A DNA stretch of 64,000 nucleotides from Curtobacterium sp. TC1 (GCF_019844075.1 NZ_CP081964.1:2790001-2854000), one strand, 5' to 3'; shown: positions 25,873 through 35,461, counted from the stretch's first letter. The notes: a model not told the origin generated them from the letters alone. Program-made: numbers and translations.

Positions 25873-27321
25873 TCAACGGGTCGCCGCCGCCTCGGACTCC
25901 GGTGTGCGCAACCGGGAGCGCGTCCGCAACCATCCGCGAGAGGACGGGAAGGCAACAGCGGCCAGGCAGCCGGTCAGCAGTCCACTCACGGCGGGGACGA
26001 GCACCGCGGAGAACGCGTCGGTCGGTGCCACGGACTGCGCCAGCCAGGCGCTCCCACCCGCGACGGACGCGACGAGCGCGGCCGGGCCGGCAGCCGAGAC
26101 CACGCGCCACGTGCTGAGACCACTCCCGCGCAACGCGACGGCGAACGACGGCAGGACGAGTGACACCGCGGCAGCAGCGGAACCGATCGCCATGCCGCGG
26201 ACACCCCACACCGACCCGACGACCAGTGCGAGGACCGTGACCGGCTGCGCGACCAGGACCCATCGCACTTGCGCACGGACTCGGCCGCTGGACACGAAGA
26301 ACCAAACCGGCACGCACCCGAGGGCCTGCGCGGCGCCCGCCACGGCGATGAAGGGGACGAGGTCTGCCGTCGATCGCCAGGTCGGACCGAAGAGCAACCC
26401 GACGACGTCCTCGGCGAGCACCCCGAGCAGCGCGAGGACCGGCCAGACGAGGAGAGTCGTCGCCGCGACGAACTGACGGCTGCGATCGAGCAACTTCGCC
26501 GACCCGGCAGCGGCGAGGGCCGGGACGGCGATGCGCTGCACGGCTGCGCCGACCTGGTCGAGGGGCATGGAGACCAGTTGGTTCGCCTGCGTCCAGAACC
26601 CGGACGCAGCCGGCCCGAAGAGCGCGATCGCCAGGACCCGGTCCCCCGTCCGCGACACCATGGAGATGACCTGCACGAGGGAGACGTCCACGGCCAGACC
26701 CACCATCGGCCGGACGGTCGACCAAGGCGCGACGTCGTCGCGGGGTACCCACGGGACGCGGCGCAGCATGGTGATGCCGACCCCGACGATGATCCACATC
26801 ACGACGACCTGCGCGATGACGGCAAGGGGGCCTGCGCCGGCCACGGCCAATGCCACTGCGATGACCGCACCGACGACGGCGGCGGTCGACTCGACGGCGA
26901 CCACCCGTCCCATCTCCGATCGCTGCACCATCGTCGCGATGGGGACGGCTGCCGTACCGGAGATGGGGAACGCCACCGCGATCGTGAGCAGCAGCACGCC
27001 GTAGGGATCTTCCGGGGCGAGGGTGAGGAACGCGATCCCCACCGACGCGACGACGAGGCCGAGTGCGAGCCCGGCGAGCGCGCTCATGCGGTGGAGAGCT
27101 GCGAGTACCGCCACGGGCTGGTCGCCTGAGCGCAGCACGACGGACGCGAACCCGCCGCTGCGCACCAGCTCGAGGACGACGGAGAGACCGAGGACGACGG
27201 CGGCTTGCCCGTAGTGTTCCGGCCCGAGGATCCGAGCGACAACGAGGTTGGCGGCGATCTGGACCCCGGCGCGGAGCAACGTGCCACTGAGACTCAGTAC
27301 CCCACTCCGCAAGAACATCAC
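25873..27321 (-). CDS. Polysaccharide flippase (MATE/MVF fold), paralogue 1
   Basis: The protein has 482 residues and about 14 membrane helices. The first helix pattern GTLLRAGVQIAANLVVARILGPEHYG is typical of Wzx-like lipid-linked glycan flippases. It should move a lipid-linked saccharide across the membrane. It is clearly paralogous to the gene at 31405-32841 (shared LRSG..S..GT..RA.VQIAAN.(I/V)VARILGP start, LVWPVLA.LGVLA, LFGP). GTG 27321 follows TATTTT by six bases: leaderless, and the promoter is the same as in the paralogue. Confidence 0.85.
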   Translation of the reverse strand: MMFLRSGVLSLSGTLLRAGVQIAANLVVARILGPEHYGQAAVVLGLSVVLELVRSGGFASVVLRSGDQPVAVLAALHRMSALAGLALGLVVASVGIAFLTLAPEDPYGVLLLTIAVAFPISGTAAVPIATMVQRSEMGRVVAVESTAAVVGAVIAVALAVAGAGPLAVIAQVVVMWIIVGVGITMLRRVPWVPRDDVAPWSTVRPMVGLAVDVSLVQVISMVSRTGDRVLAIALFGPAASGFWTQANQLVSMPLDQVGAAVQRIAVPALAAAGSAKLLDRSRQFVAATTLLVWPVLALLGVLAEDVVGLLFGPTWRSTADLVPFIAVAGAAQALGCVPVWFFVSSGRVRAQVRWVLVAQPVTVLALVVGSVWGVRGMAIGSAAAAVSLVLPSFAVALRGSGLSTWRVVSAAGPAALVASVAGGSAWLAQSVAPTDAFSAVLVPAVSGLLTGCLAAVAFPSSRGWLRTRSRLRTPESEAAATR

Positions 27322-27327
27322 GCATTC

Positions 27328-27333
27328 AAAATA
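27328..27333 (-). promoter_or_regulatory. Leaderless promoter -10 box of flippase 1
   Basis: TATTTT is followed by GAATGC and then GTG. The block TGTGATATTTTG(A/G)ATGCGTGA is shared with the other flippase gene. Confidence 0.65.
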
Positions 27334-27417
27334 TCACATGTTCAGCATACTGACTCGGCTCTCCTCCTTCCGCTCGCCCGTGAACGCACCCGGTCGCATC
27401 GCCGTAGCGTGGCCGGC

Positions 27418-28458
27418 ATGCTGCGTGCCACGACCTGGCCACCGTCCGCGATGGATGCGGACCTCCCGACGATCGAGCGTTCTGCCAGGAGGCTCGGCGT
27501 GTCTCCCGACGAGCGGCTCGCGTTCGCCCGGACCCTCGCGTCTGACCTCCCCGCGCTCGCGGCCGGGACCGCCGGTGGCTTCTTCGCGGCCCTTGCTGCC
27601 GTCGCGGCCGCGGACGTCGCCCTCGCCCGCACCGTCGAACCCCACCTCGATGCGCTCGGCATCCTCGCCCAGGCCGGGATCGACGCACCCCGCGGCTCGA
27701 CGTGGGGTGTGTTCGCCGCCGAGGGCCCGGGTCTCCGGCTCGACGCCGCGCCGCAGGCCGACGGGAGCGTCATCCTCGAGGGCACGAAGCCGTGGTGCTC
27801 GCTCGCGTCGTCGCTGTCCCACGCCCTGGTCACCGCGCACGTCGGCGACGATCGGGTCCTGGTCACCGTGGACCTGCGCCAGGACGGGGTCACGACGCAC
27901 GACGAGACCTGGGTGGCCCGTGGGATGCCCGACGTACCGAGCAGCCCGGTCGACTTCCGCGGTGTCCGCGCCGAACCGGTCGGTGCTCCGGGCTGGTACC
28001 TCACCCGCCCCGGGTTCGCCTGGGGCGGGATCGGTGTGGCCGCGTGCTGGTGGGGCGGCGCCGTCGGCCTCGGCAGGGTCCTCCGCGACCTGGCCGGCGA
28101 CCACCCCGACTCCGAATTGCTGCAGGCCGCCCTCGGCGCCACTGTGCTCGACCTCGCCGACGCCGAGGACGCCCTCGCCGGAGCAGCAGCGGAGATCGAC
28201 GCCACGGCGGTCGACGGAGCCGCCACCGGTCCGGACTGGTCCCTGCTCGCGCAGACCGTGCGGTCCCGGGTTCGACGCGCCGCGGCCGCCGTGCGTGAGC
28301 GGGTCGTCACCACCGTGGGGCCAGCGCCCCTGACCACGGATCCGACGGTCGCCGCACGGGTGGCCGACCTCGAGCTGTACGTCCTACAGGACCACGGCAC
28401 CCGCGACCTCGCGCGCATCGGCCGGATCGTCGTCGAGCGCGGCGGTGTGGCGTGGTGA
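27418..28458 (+). CDS. Acyl-CoA dehydrogenase-like protein
   Basis: The protein has 346 residues. The central strand region (GVFAAEGPGLRLDA...LEGTKPWCSLAS..SHALVTA) matches the flavin-binding middle domain of acyl-CoA dehydrogenases, where G-x-K-xWC-S is typical; the C-terminal helical domain is shorter than usual. It is co-transcribed with a PIG-L/methyltransferase fusion (4-base overlap), so it may modify an acyl or sugar intermediate of the surface glycan rather than act in beta-oxidation. ATG 27418 follows TAGCGT by seven bases (leaderless candidate). Confidence 0.7.
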   Translation: MLRATTWPPSAMDADLPTIERSARRLGVSPDERLAFARTLASDLPALAAGTAGGFFAALAAVAAADVALARTVEPHLDALGILAQAGIDAPRGSTWGVFAAEGPGLRLDAAPQADGSVILEGTKPWCSLASSLSHALVTAHVGDDRVLVTVDLRQDGVTTHDETWVARGMPDVPSSPVDFRGVRAEPVGAPGWYLTRPGFAWGGIGVAACWWGGAVGLGRVLRDLAGDHPDSELLQAALGATVLDLADAEDALAGAAAEIDATAVDGAATGPDWSLLAQTVRSRVRRAAAAVRERVVTTVGPAPLTTDPTVAARVADLELYVLQDHGTRDLARIGRIVVERGGVAW

Positions 28459-29810
28459 GCTTCGATCACCGCGAGCCGGGCACCGACCCGGCAGCGTGGA
28501 CCGCGTTCCTCGACGACCGTCGGGCGGAACCGGTCGACCTGGACGACATCGGAACCGTGGTCGTCGTCGCTCCGCACCCGGACGACGAGACCCTCGGCGC
28601 CGGCGGCCTCATCGCGAGCGCAGCGGCCCGAGGCATCCCCGTGCAGGTACTGCTGCTCACCCGTGGCGAGCACTCGCACCCGGACTCCCCCACCACGACC
28701 CCGGACGAGCTTGCCGCCGTCCGCGACGACGAGTTCACCGCGGCACTCCGCGTCCTCGCTCCCGGAGCGGGATCGACCTCGCTCGGCATCCCCGACGGCG
28801 CGACGCGGGAGCACCGCTCCGAGGTAGCCGCCGCCCTCGAGCGCGCCGTCGACACCGCCGTCGGTCCGACGCTGGTCGTCGCGCCGTGGTCCGGCGACGG
28901 ACACCGCGACCACCGCATCGCCGGTGAGGTCGCAGAAGAGCTCGCGGCGCGTCGGGCCGACGCGTCGCTGCTCGCGTACCCGATCTGGACGTGGCACTGG
29001 GACGACCCGGCGGCATCGGCGGCACCCTGGGACGCGGCCCGGGCCTTCACGCTCACCGAGGACGCGCTCGCCCGGAAGCGGGCCGCACTCGAGTCCTACC
29101 CGTCGCAGACCACACCACTGTCACCGGCGGTCGGCGACGAGGCGATCGTCGACGGTCGGCACGCCGCACACCACCTGCGCACGACCGAGTGGTTCCTCGT
29201 CCCGGCCGCCGCGACGTCGCGATCGCGGGAGTCGTTCGACGCCCACTACGAGCGGAAGCCCGAGGGATGGGACTTCGAAGGATCCTGGTACGAGCGACGC
29301 AAGCGTGCGGTGACCCTTGCCTCGCTGCCCCGTGCGCGGTACCGATCGGCGCTCGAACTCGGCTGCGCGACCGGGGTCCTCACTGCGGCGCTGACCGAAC
29401 GAGCGGACGCCGTCCTGGGCACGGACATCTCGGCGGCCCCGCTGGAACGTGCTGCCCGTCGTGCACCGGGCGCCCGGTTCGCGCAGGCCGCACTCCCCGA
29501 GGAGTGGCCGGTGGGCCGGTGGGACCTCGTGGTGATGTCGGAGGTCGGCTACTACCTGTCCCCCGCTGACCTGGACGCGACGATCGACCGAGTCCTCGGC
29601 TCGCTCGACGACGACGGGGTCCTGGTCGCCTGCCACTGGCGCCACCCGGACGACGAGGCGGTGTCGGGCGGTGACGCCGTCGACGCTCGACTGACGGCGC
29701 GGTGGCCGCGTCCGGCACTCGTCCGGCACATCGAGGAGGACTTCGTGCTCACGGTGCTGCCGGGCGCAGCGGTCCCCTCCGTCGCCCGTGCCGAACGGCT
29801 GGTCCGATGA
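28455..29810 (+). CDS. PIG-L deacetylase fused to SAM methyltransferase
   Basis: The protein has about 451 residues. The N-terminal half carries the PIG-L zinc motif APHPDDE (near 41) and the HRDH motif (near 151) of N-acetylglucosaminyl deacetylases; the C-terminal half has ALELGCATGVL (300-310), the SAM-binding glycine loop of a class I methyltransferase. A two-domain enzyme that de-N-acetylates and then methylates a sugar is plausible. It overlaps the genes on both sides (GTGA and ATGA), so the three form a tight operon. GTG 28452 is an alternative start one codon upstream. Confidence 0.85.
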   Translation: MSFDHREPGTDPAAWTAFLDDRRAEPVDLDDIGTVVVVAPHPDDETLGAGGLIASAAARGIPVQVLLLTRGEHSHPDSPTTTPDELAAVRDDEFTAALRVLAPGAGSTSLGIPDGATREHRSEVAAALERAVDTAVGPTLVVAPWSGDGHRDHRIAGEVAEELAARRADASLLAYPIWTWHWDDPAASAAPWDAARAFTLTEDALARKRAALESYPSQTTPLSPAVGDEAIVDGRHAAHHLRTTEWFLVPAAATSRSRESFDAHYERKPEGWDFEGSWYERRKRAVTLASLPRARYRSALELGCATGVLTAALTERADAVLGTDISAAPLERAARRAPGARFAQAALPEEWPVGRWDLVVMSEVGYYLSPADLDATIDRVLGSLDDDGVLVACHWRHPDDEAVSGGDAVDARLTARWPRPALVRHIEEDFVLTVLPGAAVPSVARAERLVR

Positions 29811-30511
29811 CCAGCGAGCGACCACGGATCGACGTCGTCGTCCCCGCGCACGACGAGGAGGACCGCATCGGTGCCTGCCTCGGCGCGCTGTCGCGGGCAG
29901 CCGACCGGCTCGGAGCGGAGCGCCCGGAGTTCGACGTGGCCGTCACGGTCGTGCTCGACGGCTGCACCGACGGCACCGCTGCCGTCGTCGAGCGGTATCC
30001 CGTCGCTGCCCTGCGAACCGAGCACCTCGGTGTCGGTCGGGCACGAACGGTCGGGACCGCGCACGCGTTGCGAACCCACCCGGCAGCCCCGTCACGGCGC
30101 TGGCTCGCGCACACCGACGCTGACTCGAGGGTGCCGGACGGTTGGCTCGTGCAGCAGGCGGATGCCTTCACCTCCGGCGCGCACCTCCTGGTGGGTGCCG
30201 TGGTGCCCGATCCCGACGACCTCGACCCGGTCGTGCTCGAGCGGTGGATCGCGGCGCACCCGCCGGGCGCGGCCCTCGGGCACGTGCACGGCGCCAACCT
30301 CGGCGTACTCGCAGCCGCCTACTTGGCCGTCGGCGGGTTCGACCCGGTCCCCGAACACGAGGACGTGCGGTTGGTCGGCCGTGCGCAAGCCCTCGGCCTG
30401 CGGGTCGACGCCACGATCGACCTGCCGGTCGTCACGAGCGGCCGGTTCGCCGGACGTACCCCGGGCGGGTACGCGGAGCACCTGCGGCTGCAGTACGGCG
30501 ACGCGAGCTGA
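29807..30511 (+). CDS. GT2-family glycosyltransferase
   Basis: The protein has 234 residues. VVVPAHDEEDRIGACLGAL (10-28) and HTDADS (102-107, the DXD metal site) define a GT-A fold of family 2. No membrane helix is visible, so it works in the cytoplasm. It is the last gene of the dehydrogenase/deacetylase/transferase operon (ATGA overlap) and probably attaches the sugar that the deacetylase or methyltransferase then processes. Confidence 0.85.
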   Translation: MTSERPRIDVVVPAHDEEDRIGACLGALSRAADRLGAERPEFDVAVTVVLDGCTDGTAAVVERYPVAALRTEHLGVGRARTVGTAHALRTHPAAPSRRWLAHTDADSRVPDGWLVQQADAFTSGAHLLVGAVVPDPDDLDPVVLERWIAAHPPGAALGHVHGANLGVLAAAYLAVGGFDPVPEHEDVRLVGRAQALGLRVDATIDLPVVTSGRFAGRTPGGYAEHLRLQYGDAS

Positions 30512-30520
30512 CAGAGCGGG

Positions 30521-31408
30521 TCAGCGCCGCAGCAGACGATGCTCGACCCAACCGTCGAGCCACCCGACGAGCGTGCCGAGCCGGTTCGCCGCGACGCGAC
30601 GCCGACGTCGTCCGGACGGTGCTCGGACCACGGCGAGCGCGGTGGACACGACGTGGCGGACGACCGCTCGGCGTTCCCACCGTGCACCCGCAGCACGGTG
30701 CTTCGCCACCAGTGTGTGATCCCACCGGGCGTACAGACGCTGGTTCCGGAACAGCGCGAGCAGGCCCGGCCGAAGACGGTACTGCACGGCAGCGGCGGTC
30801 TCGAAGTGCGTCGGGAAGCCGGCGTGGGTCGCGCGCCACGCGAGGTCGATGTCCTCGGCGGCGGCGAGTCCGACGTCGAAACCACCGATCGTCTCGAGCA
30901 CCGCACGCCGCACGCCGAGGTTGGCCGACGAAGTGTGCGGCAGGTGTCCGAAACGGACGACGGGCCAGGCCTGCTGCGCCGTCTCGACCATCCACGGCTC
31001 GTTCAGGGCGTCGTGCAGGATCGGCCCGGTGCAGACACCGGCTGCCGCGAGACCGCGCACCATCCCGGCGACCCAGGTGTCGGACACGACGTCGTCCGCG
31101 TCGCAGAACAGGACGAGGTCGGCGTGGACCGCGCGCCAGCCAGCGTTCCGTGCCGCCCCCGGACCGCGGACCGCGGAGGAGTCGACGACCGTGACGGTCC
31201 ACGTCGGCGGCCAGCCGACCGCAGCGGCGACCCGGACGACGCGGTCCACGGGTTCGCCGTTGCAGCTCAGCACGACGGTGACCGGGCCGGGCCACGTCTG
31301 CCGACCGAGTGCAGCCAGCTGCGCACGGAGTTCGCCGGACGCTCCGGGTCCGACGGGGACGACGACGCCGACCGTGGTGGCGAGTCCGAGGGACGGCCCG
31401 GTGGTCAT
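30521..31408 (-). CDS. GT2-family glycosyltransferase
   Basis: The protein has 295 residues. VGVVVPVG at the start, GPGAARNAGW (82-91), FCDADD (101-106, DXD) and a C-terminal ED(I/V)DLAWRA motif mark a GT2 enzyme. The last 40 residues are very Arg-rich and may contact the membrane. Its ATG overlaps the flippase 2 stop (ATGA), so enzyme and flippase are co-translated. It converges with the GT2 gene on the other strand, nine bases apart. Confidence 0.85.
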   Translation of the reverse strand: MTTGPSLGLATTVGVVVPVGPGASGELRAQLAALGRQTWPGPVTVVLSCNGEPVDRVVRVAAAVGWPPTWTVTVVDSSAVRGPGAARNAGWRAVHADLVLFCDADDVVSDTWVAGMVRGLAAAGVCTGPILHDALNEPWMVETAQQAWPVVRFGHLPHTSSANLGVRRAVLETIGGFDVGLAAAEDIDLAWRATHAGFPTHFETAAAVQYRLRPGLLALFRNQRLYARWDHTLVAKHRAAGARWERRAVVRHVVSTALAVVRAPSGRRRRRVAANRLGTLVGWLDGWVEHRLLRR

Positions 31409-32841
31409 CGTGTGGCACCTCTCCTGATCGACGGGAGCGGAGCGGAGCGCGCCGGCCGGGCAGCGCGGACGGCGGGGAACGCGACGGCCACGGTGAGGGC
31501 GACCACGGCGGCGCACACACCGGGCACGAGCACCCCGAGAACCGCGTCCTGCGGCACGGCCCGATGGACGACCCAGGCGGTCGCGGCCGCCGCGGTGGCC
31601 GCGACCGCTGCGGGCACGACGGCCCCGAGGAGGTCGACCAGCCGGATCCCCGAACCGCGGGTGGCGACCGTGAACGAGGGGACGACGAGCACCAGGCAGG
31701 CGGACGCGTAGGCGGCGGCCATCGGGACGACGCCGCCGACCGAGCCGACGACGAGGGCGATCACGATCACCGGCTGCGTCACCAGCGCCCATCGCAGTTG
31801 GACGTCCGATCGCCCGCTCGCCACGAAGTACCAGACCGCGGAGTAGCTCATCGCCTGTGCGGCTCCGGCGACGACGAGGAACGGGAGCAGCACGCCGGAA
31901 CCGAGCCACTGCGGGCCGAAGAGCAGTGCGACGACCGGCCCGGCGAGGACACCGAGGACCGCGAGCACCGGCCAGACGAGCAGCGTCGTCGTCCCGACGA
32001 GACGGCGGAACCGTCGCCGGAGATCCGCGCCGTCGGCCCCGGCGAGCGCGGGCACGGCGACGCGCTGCACGCCCGCGCCGATCTGCTCGAGCGGCAGGGC
32101 GACGAGCTGCACGGCCTGCGCCCACATGCCGGACGCTGCTGACCCGAAGAGCACCGCCACGAGGGAGCGGTCCCCTGCACGGGCGACGACAGAGATCAGC
32201 TGCACCGACGAGAGGTGCCGCGCGGTCCGGACGAGCGGCCGAACCGTCGGCCACGGCGCCCGCACTCCGCGCGGCATCCGACCCTGCACGGCCACGCCCA
32301 GCGCGACGACCGCCCAGAGGACGACGACCTGGACGACGACGGCGATCGGGCCGGCTCCTGCCGACGCCGCCCCGACGGCCACGCCCGCCGCGAGCACCAC
32401 GGCCGCCGACTCCACGACGACGACGCGGCCCATCTCGTGCTGCCGGGCCATCCGAGCGATGGGTACCGCGACCGTTCCAGCCATGGGGAACGCCACGGCG
32501 ATGACGAGCAGCAGGCCACCGTACGGTCGGGTCGACGCCCCCGACAGGAGCACGGCTCCTGCGAGGGCGACGACGGCTCCGAGGACGACCCCGACGCAGA
32601 TGCTCGCACGGTGCAGGGCGACCACCACCGGTTCGGCGAGCGACCCCGACCGCAGAACGACCGCGGCGAGACCGCTGGAGCGGACCAGTTCGAGGACGAC
32701 CGCGAGCCCGAGCACGACCGCCGCGACACCGTACGCCCCCGGCCCGAGGATGCGGGCCACGATGACGTTGGCCGCGATCTGCACCGCGGCCCGCGCGGCC
32801 GTGCCGGCCAGGCTGATCAGTCCGCTCCGCACGATTGTCAC
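31405..32841 (-). CDS. Polysaccharide flippase (MATE/MVF fold), paralogue 2
   Basis: The protein has 478 residues and about 14 membrane helices. It aligns end to end by eye with the protein at 25873-27321. Coupled translation with a GT2 gene supports a role in exporting the lipid-linked glycan made at this locus. GTG 32841 follows TATTTT by six bases, identical in layout to paralogue 1. The pair brackets the cluster, so duplication of a flippase followed by divergence is likely. Confidence 0.85.
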   Translation of the reverse strand: MTIVRSGLISLAGTAARAAVQIAANVIVARILGPGAYGVAAVVLGLAVVLELVRSSGLAAVVLRSGSLAEPVVVALHRASICVGVVLGAVVALAGAVLLSGASTRPYGGLLLVIAVAFPMAGTVAVPIARMARQHEMGRVVVVESAAVVLAAGVAVGAASAGAGPIAVVVQVVVLWAVVALGVAVQGRMPRGVRAPWPTVRPLVRTARHLSSVQLISVVARAGDRSLVAVLFGSAASGMWAQAVQLVALPLEQIGAGVQRVAVPALAGADGADLRRRFRRLVGTTTLLVWPVLAVLGVLAGPVVALLFGPQWLGSGVLLPFLVVAGAAQAMSYSAVWYFVASGRSDVQLRWALVTQPVIVIALVVGSVGGVVPMAAAYASACLVLVVPSFTVATRGSGIRLVDLLGAVVPAAVAATAAAATAWVVHRAVPQDAVLGVLVPGVCAAVVALTVAVAFPAVRAARPARSAPLPSIRRGATR

Positions 32842-32847
32842 GCATCC

Positions 32848-32853
32848 AAAATA
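32848..32853 (-). promoter_or_regulatory. Leaderless promoter -10 box of flippase 2
   Basis: TATTTT, six bases (GGATGC), then GTG. It is nearly identical to the sequence before flippase 1. Confidence 0.65.
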
Positions 32854-33002
32854 TCACACGACAAAGGAACGACCGATGGCTTAGACGGCTCACAGGCCGC
32901 CGATGGGTCGGCCATTGAGCGGCTGCCTAGGTTCTTCTCCGTCGGCCCCGCCGTGCGCTCTGCACGGCCGGTGACCCCAGCCGGCCACCACCGAGGAGAA
33001 CC

Positions 33003-34562
33003 ATGTTCCTGACCTACCTCAGGCGCGAACTCACGAACCGCAAGAAGCAGACCGTCATCATCGCGATCGGCATGGCGTTGGCCATCGCCCTCGTGGTCAT
33101 CGTGTCCTCGATCGCCGGCGGCGTGAAGGCCGCGCAGTCGAGCGTGCTGCAGTCCGTGTACGGCGTCGGCACCGACATCACCGTCACGAAGACGACGACG
33201 CCGAGCGCGTCGGGCTCCGGTCGGCCGAGCTTCGACTTCGGCAGTCAGAGCGGCGGCGACAGCGACAGCAGTGGGTCCACCGACCTGTCGCAGTCGCGGC
33301 TCGCCGTCGCGCGCGGTACGAGCACGCTCAGCGCCGCCAACCTCACGACCGTGACGAGCACCGACGGCGTCAAGGCGGCGACCGGTGTCCTGACCCTCGA
33401 GAACAGCACGTTCTCGGGTCAGGTCCAGCAGTCGACCGACGGCAGCAGCACGGACAGCAGCAGCTCCGACGGCAGCAGCACGGACAGCTCCACCCAGCAG
33501 GGTCCGCCGAGTGGCGACTCCGGCCAGGGTGGCGGCGGCTTCGGCGGCGGCTCGTTCGACGTCGACTCGTTCACCGTGACCGGCATCCCCGTCTCCGGCG
33601 ACGCCGTCGGCCCCCTGACCAGCACCGAGCTCACCAAGGGCCGGACCTTCACCGCGAAGGACGCCGGCAAGGACGTCGTCGTGCTGGACGCGTCGTACGC
33701 GAAGAGCGAGTCGAAGGCCGTCGGCGACACCGTCGACATCGGCGGCACCGACTTCGAGGTCATCGGCATCGTCACCTCGACGGGCTCGTCGTCCACGACT
33801 GGCTCGAACACCTACATCCCCCTCGACACCGCACAGGCGCTGGCGGACCTCGACGGCAAGGTCACCTCGATCTACGTGTCCGCCGAGTCCTCGTCGGACG
33901 TCAGCGCGATCAAGACGGCCCTGCAGCAGAAGCTCACGACCGCTACGGTCTCGACCGAGTCCGACCTGGCGTCGAGCGTCTCCGGTTCGCTGAGCACCGC
34001 GTCGAGCCTCGTCTCGAACCTCGGCACCTGGCTGTCGATCGTCGTGCTGGCGGCGGCGTTCCTCATCGCGATCCTCTTCACGATCTCCGGCGTCACGAGG
34101 CGCACCCGCGAGTTCGGCACCCTCAAGGCCATCGGCTGGTCGAACGGCCGCATCACCCGGCAGGTCGCCGGGGAATCGCTCGTGCAGGGCCTCATCGGGG
34201 GTGTCCTCGGCGCAGCAGCCGGCCTGATCGGCATCCTCGTGGTGAACGTCATCAGCCCGACCATCTCGGCGAGCGCCTCGACCACGACGGGCGGTGGCGG
34301 CGCAGGTGGCGGCGGCATGCCCGGTGGCGCGGCGACCGCGGCCGCGGGCAGCGGCACCACAGGCGGCGCTCCGGCTGGCGGCTTCGGCGGCGACGCGAGC
34401 TCCGCGTCGACGACCGACGTGGTCCTGCACGCCCCGGTGACGGTCGAGGTCATCCTGCTGGCGATCGGACTGGCGATCCTCGGTGGCCTCATCGCCGGCG
34501 CCCTCGGCGGTTGGCGCGCGAGCAGGCTCCGGCCGGCCGAGGCCCTGCGGAGCGTGGCCTGA
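33003..34562 (+). CDS. MacB-type ABC transporter permease
   Basis: The protein has 519 residues. One N-terminal membrane helix (19-40), a large outside domain (41-340) and three C-terminal helices fit the MacB/FtsX permease plan. Two low-complexity stretches stand out: a Ser/Thr/Asp/Gly-rich part (about 140-190) in the outside domain and a Gly/Ala/Thr-rich part (about 420-465) between the last helices. The motif TRREFGTLKAIGWS is typical. It works with the ATPase encoded next. GAGGAG precedes ATG 33003. Confidence 0.85.
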   Translation: MFLTYLRRELTNRKKQTVIIAIGMALAIALVVIVSSIAGGVKAAQSSVLQSVYGVGTDITVTKTTTPSASGSGRPSFDFGSQSGGDSDSSGSTDLSQSRLAVARGTSTLSAANLTTVTSTDGVKAATGVLTLENSTFSGQVQQSTDGSSTDSSSSDGSSTDSSTQQGPPSGDSGQGGGGFGGGSFDVDSFTVTGIPVSGDAVGPLTSTELTKGRTFTAKDAGKDVVVLDASYAKSESKAVGDTVDIGGTDFEVIGIVTSTGSSSTTGSNTYIPLDTAQALADLDGKVTSIYVSAESSSDVSAIKTALQQKLTTATVSTESDLASSVSGSLSTASSLVSNLGTWLSIVVLAAAFLIAILFTISGVTRRTREFGTLKAIGWSNGRITRQVAGESLVQGLIGGVLGAAAGLIGILVVNVISPTISASASTTTGGGGAGGGGMPGGAATAAAGSGTTGGAPAGGFGGDASSASTTDVVLHAPVTVEVILLAIGLAILGGLIAGALGGWRASRLRPAEALRSVA

Positions 34563-34651
34563 TGTCCGGGCCCGCCACCGACACGACACCGACCACCGGC
34601 CCGCACGCCGGGCCCACACCGATCCCGAGCACGCGACCAGAAGGAGCGACC

Positions 34652-35386
34652 GTGACCAGCACCGACACCGCAGCCGGCCAGGCGGAGGCGAGCCGCGCCT
34701 CCAGTCCGATGTACCGGCTGACGAACGTCAGCAAGACGTACAAGCAGAAGAACCGGACCGTCACCGCCCTGACGAACGTGGACCTGACGATCCCGCAGGG
34801 ACAGCTCGTGGCGATCCAGGGTCCGACCGGCGGCGGCAAGTCGACGCTGCTGCAGATGCTCGGGGCGCTCGACCGACCGACGGCGGGGTCGATCCACCTC
34901 GGTGGCGACCGCGACGTGGCGAAGCTCGGCGACGGTGCGCTGACCGACCTGCGGGCGACCGAGATCGGCTTCGTGTTCCAGAGCTTCAACCTCATCCCCA
35001 CGCTGACGGCGCTCGAGAACGTCGAGACGGCGTTCGCGGGCTCCCTGGCGAACCGTGCGCGCTCCGAGATCCGCGAGCGGGCCACGGCTGCGCTCCGGGA
35101 GGTCGGGCTCGGCGAGCGGATGGAGCACCTGCCGGCCGAGCTCTCCGGTGGGCAGCAGCAGCGCGTCGCGATCGCCCGCGCCCTGGTGAAGAACCCCAGC
35201 GTGCTGCTGGCGGACGAGCCGACGGGTGCGCTCGACGAGGGCACCCGCGACGAGATCATGGGGCTCATCGAGAAGCAGTGGAAGGAACGCGGGCTGACGG
35301 TCGTCATCGTCACGCACGACTCGTGGGTGGCGAAGCGGGCCGAGCGTCGCCTGCACCTCAAGCAGGGGCAGGTGCGCGAGGTCTGA
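34652..35386 (+). CDS. MacB-type ABC transporter ATPase
   Basis: The protein has 244 residues. Walker A reads GPTGGGKST, the signature LSGGQQQR and Walker B VLLADEPTGALDEGT are intact, in the LolD/MacB pattern. It drives the permease encoded just upstream; such pairs export peptides, antibiotics or lipoproteins by mechanotransmission. I prefer GTG 34652 with a strong AGAAGGAG site; an ATG at 34562 overlapping the permease stop would add 30 poorly conserved residues. Confidence 0.88.
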   Translation: MTSTDTAAGQAEASRASSPMYRLTNVSKTYKQKNRTVTALTNVDLTIPQGQLVAIQGPTGGGKSTLLQMLGALDRPTAGSIHLGGDRDVAKLGDGALTDLRATEIGFVFQSFNLIPTLTALENVETAFAGSLANRARSEIRERATAALREVGLGERMEHLPAELSGGQQQRVAIARALVKNPSVLLADEPTGALDEGTRDEIMGLIEKQWKERGLTVVIVTHDSWVAKRAERRLHLKQGQVREV

Positions 35387-35434
35387 GGCGACCCGGGTCT
35401 CGCGGTGGGCGACGGTCCTCGTGGCCACGAGCCC

Positions 35435-35461
35435 GAGGACTGTCGCTCAGACCGAGTCTCG
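35435..35461. repeat. Repeat family B, copy 1
   Basis: GAGGACTGTCGC-CAG-CCGAGTCTCG occurs here and at 36459-36485 in the same orientation (25 of 27 bases identical). Here it is part of a hairpin (GTCCTCGTG..CACGAG..GAGGAC) and overlaps the 3' end of the beta-propeller gene. Confidence 0.6.
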
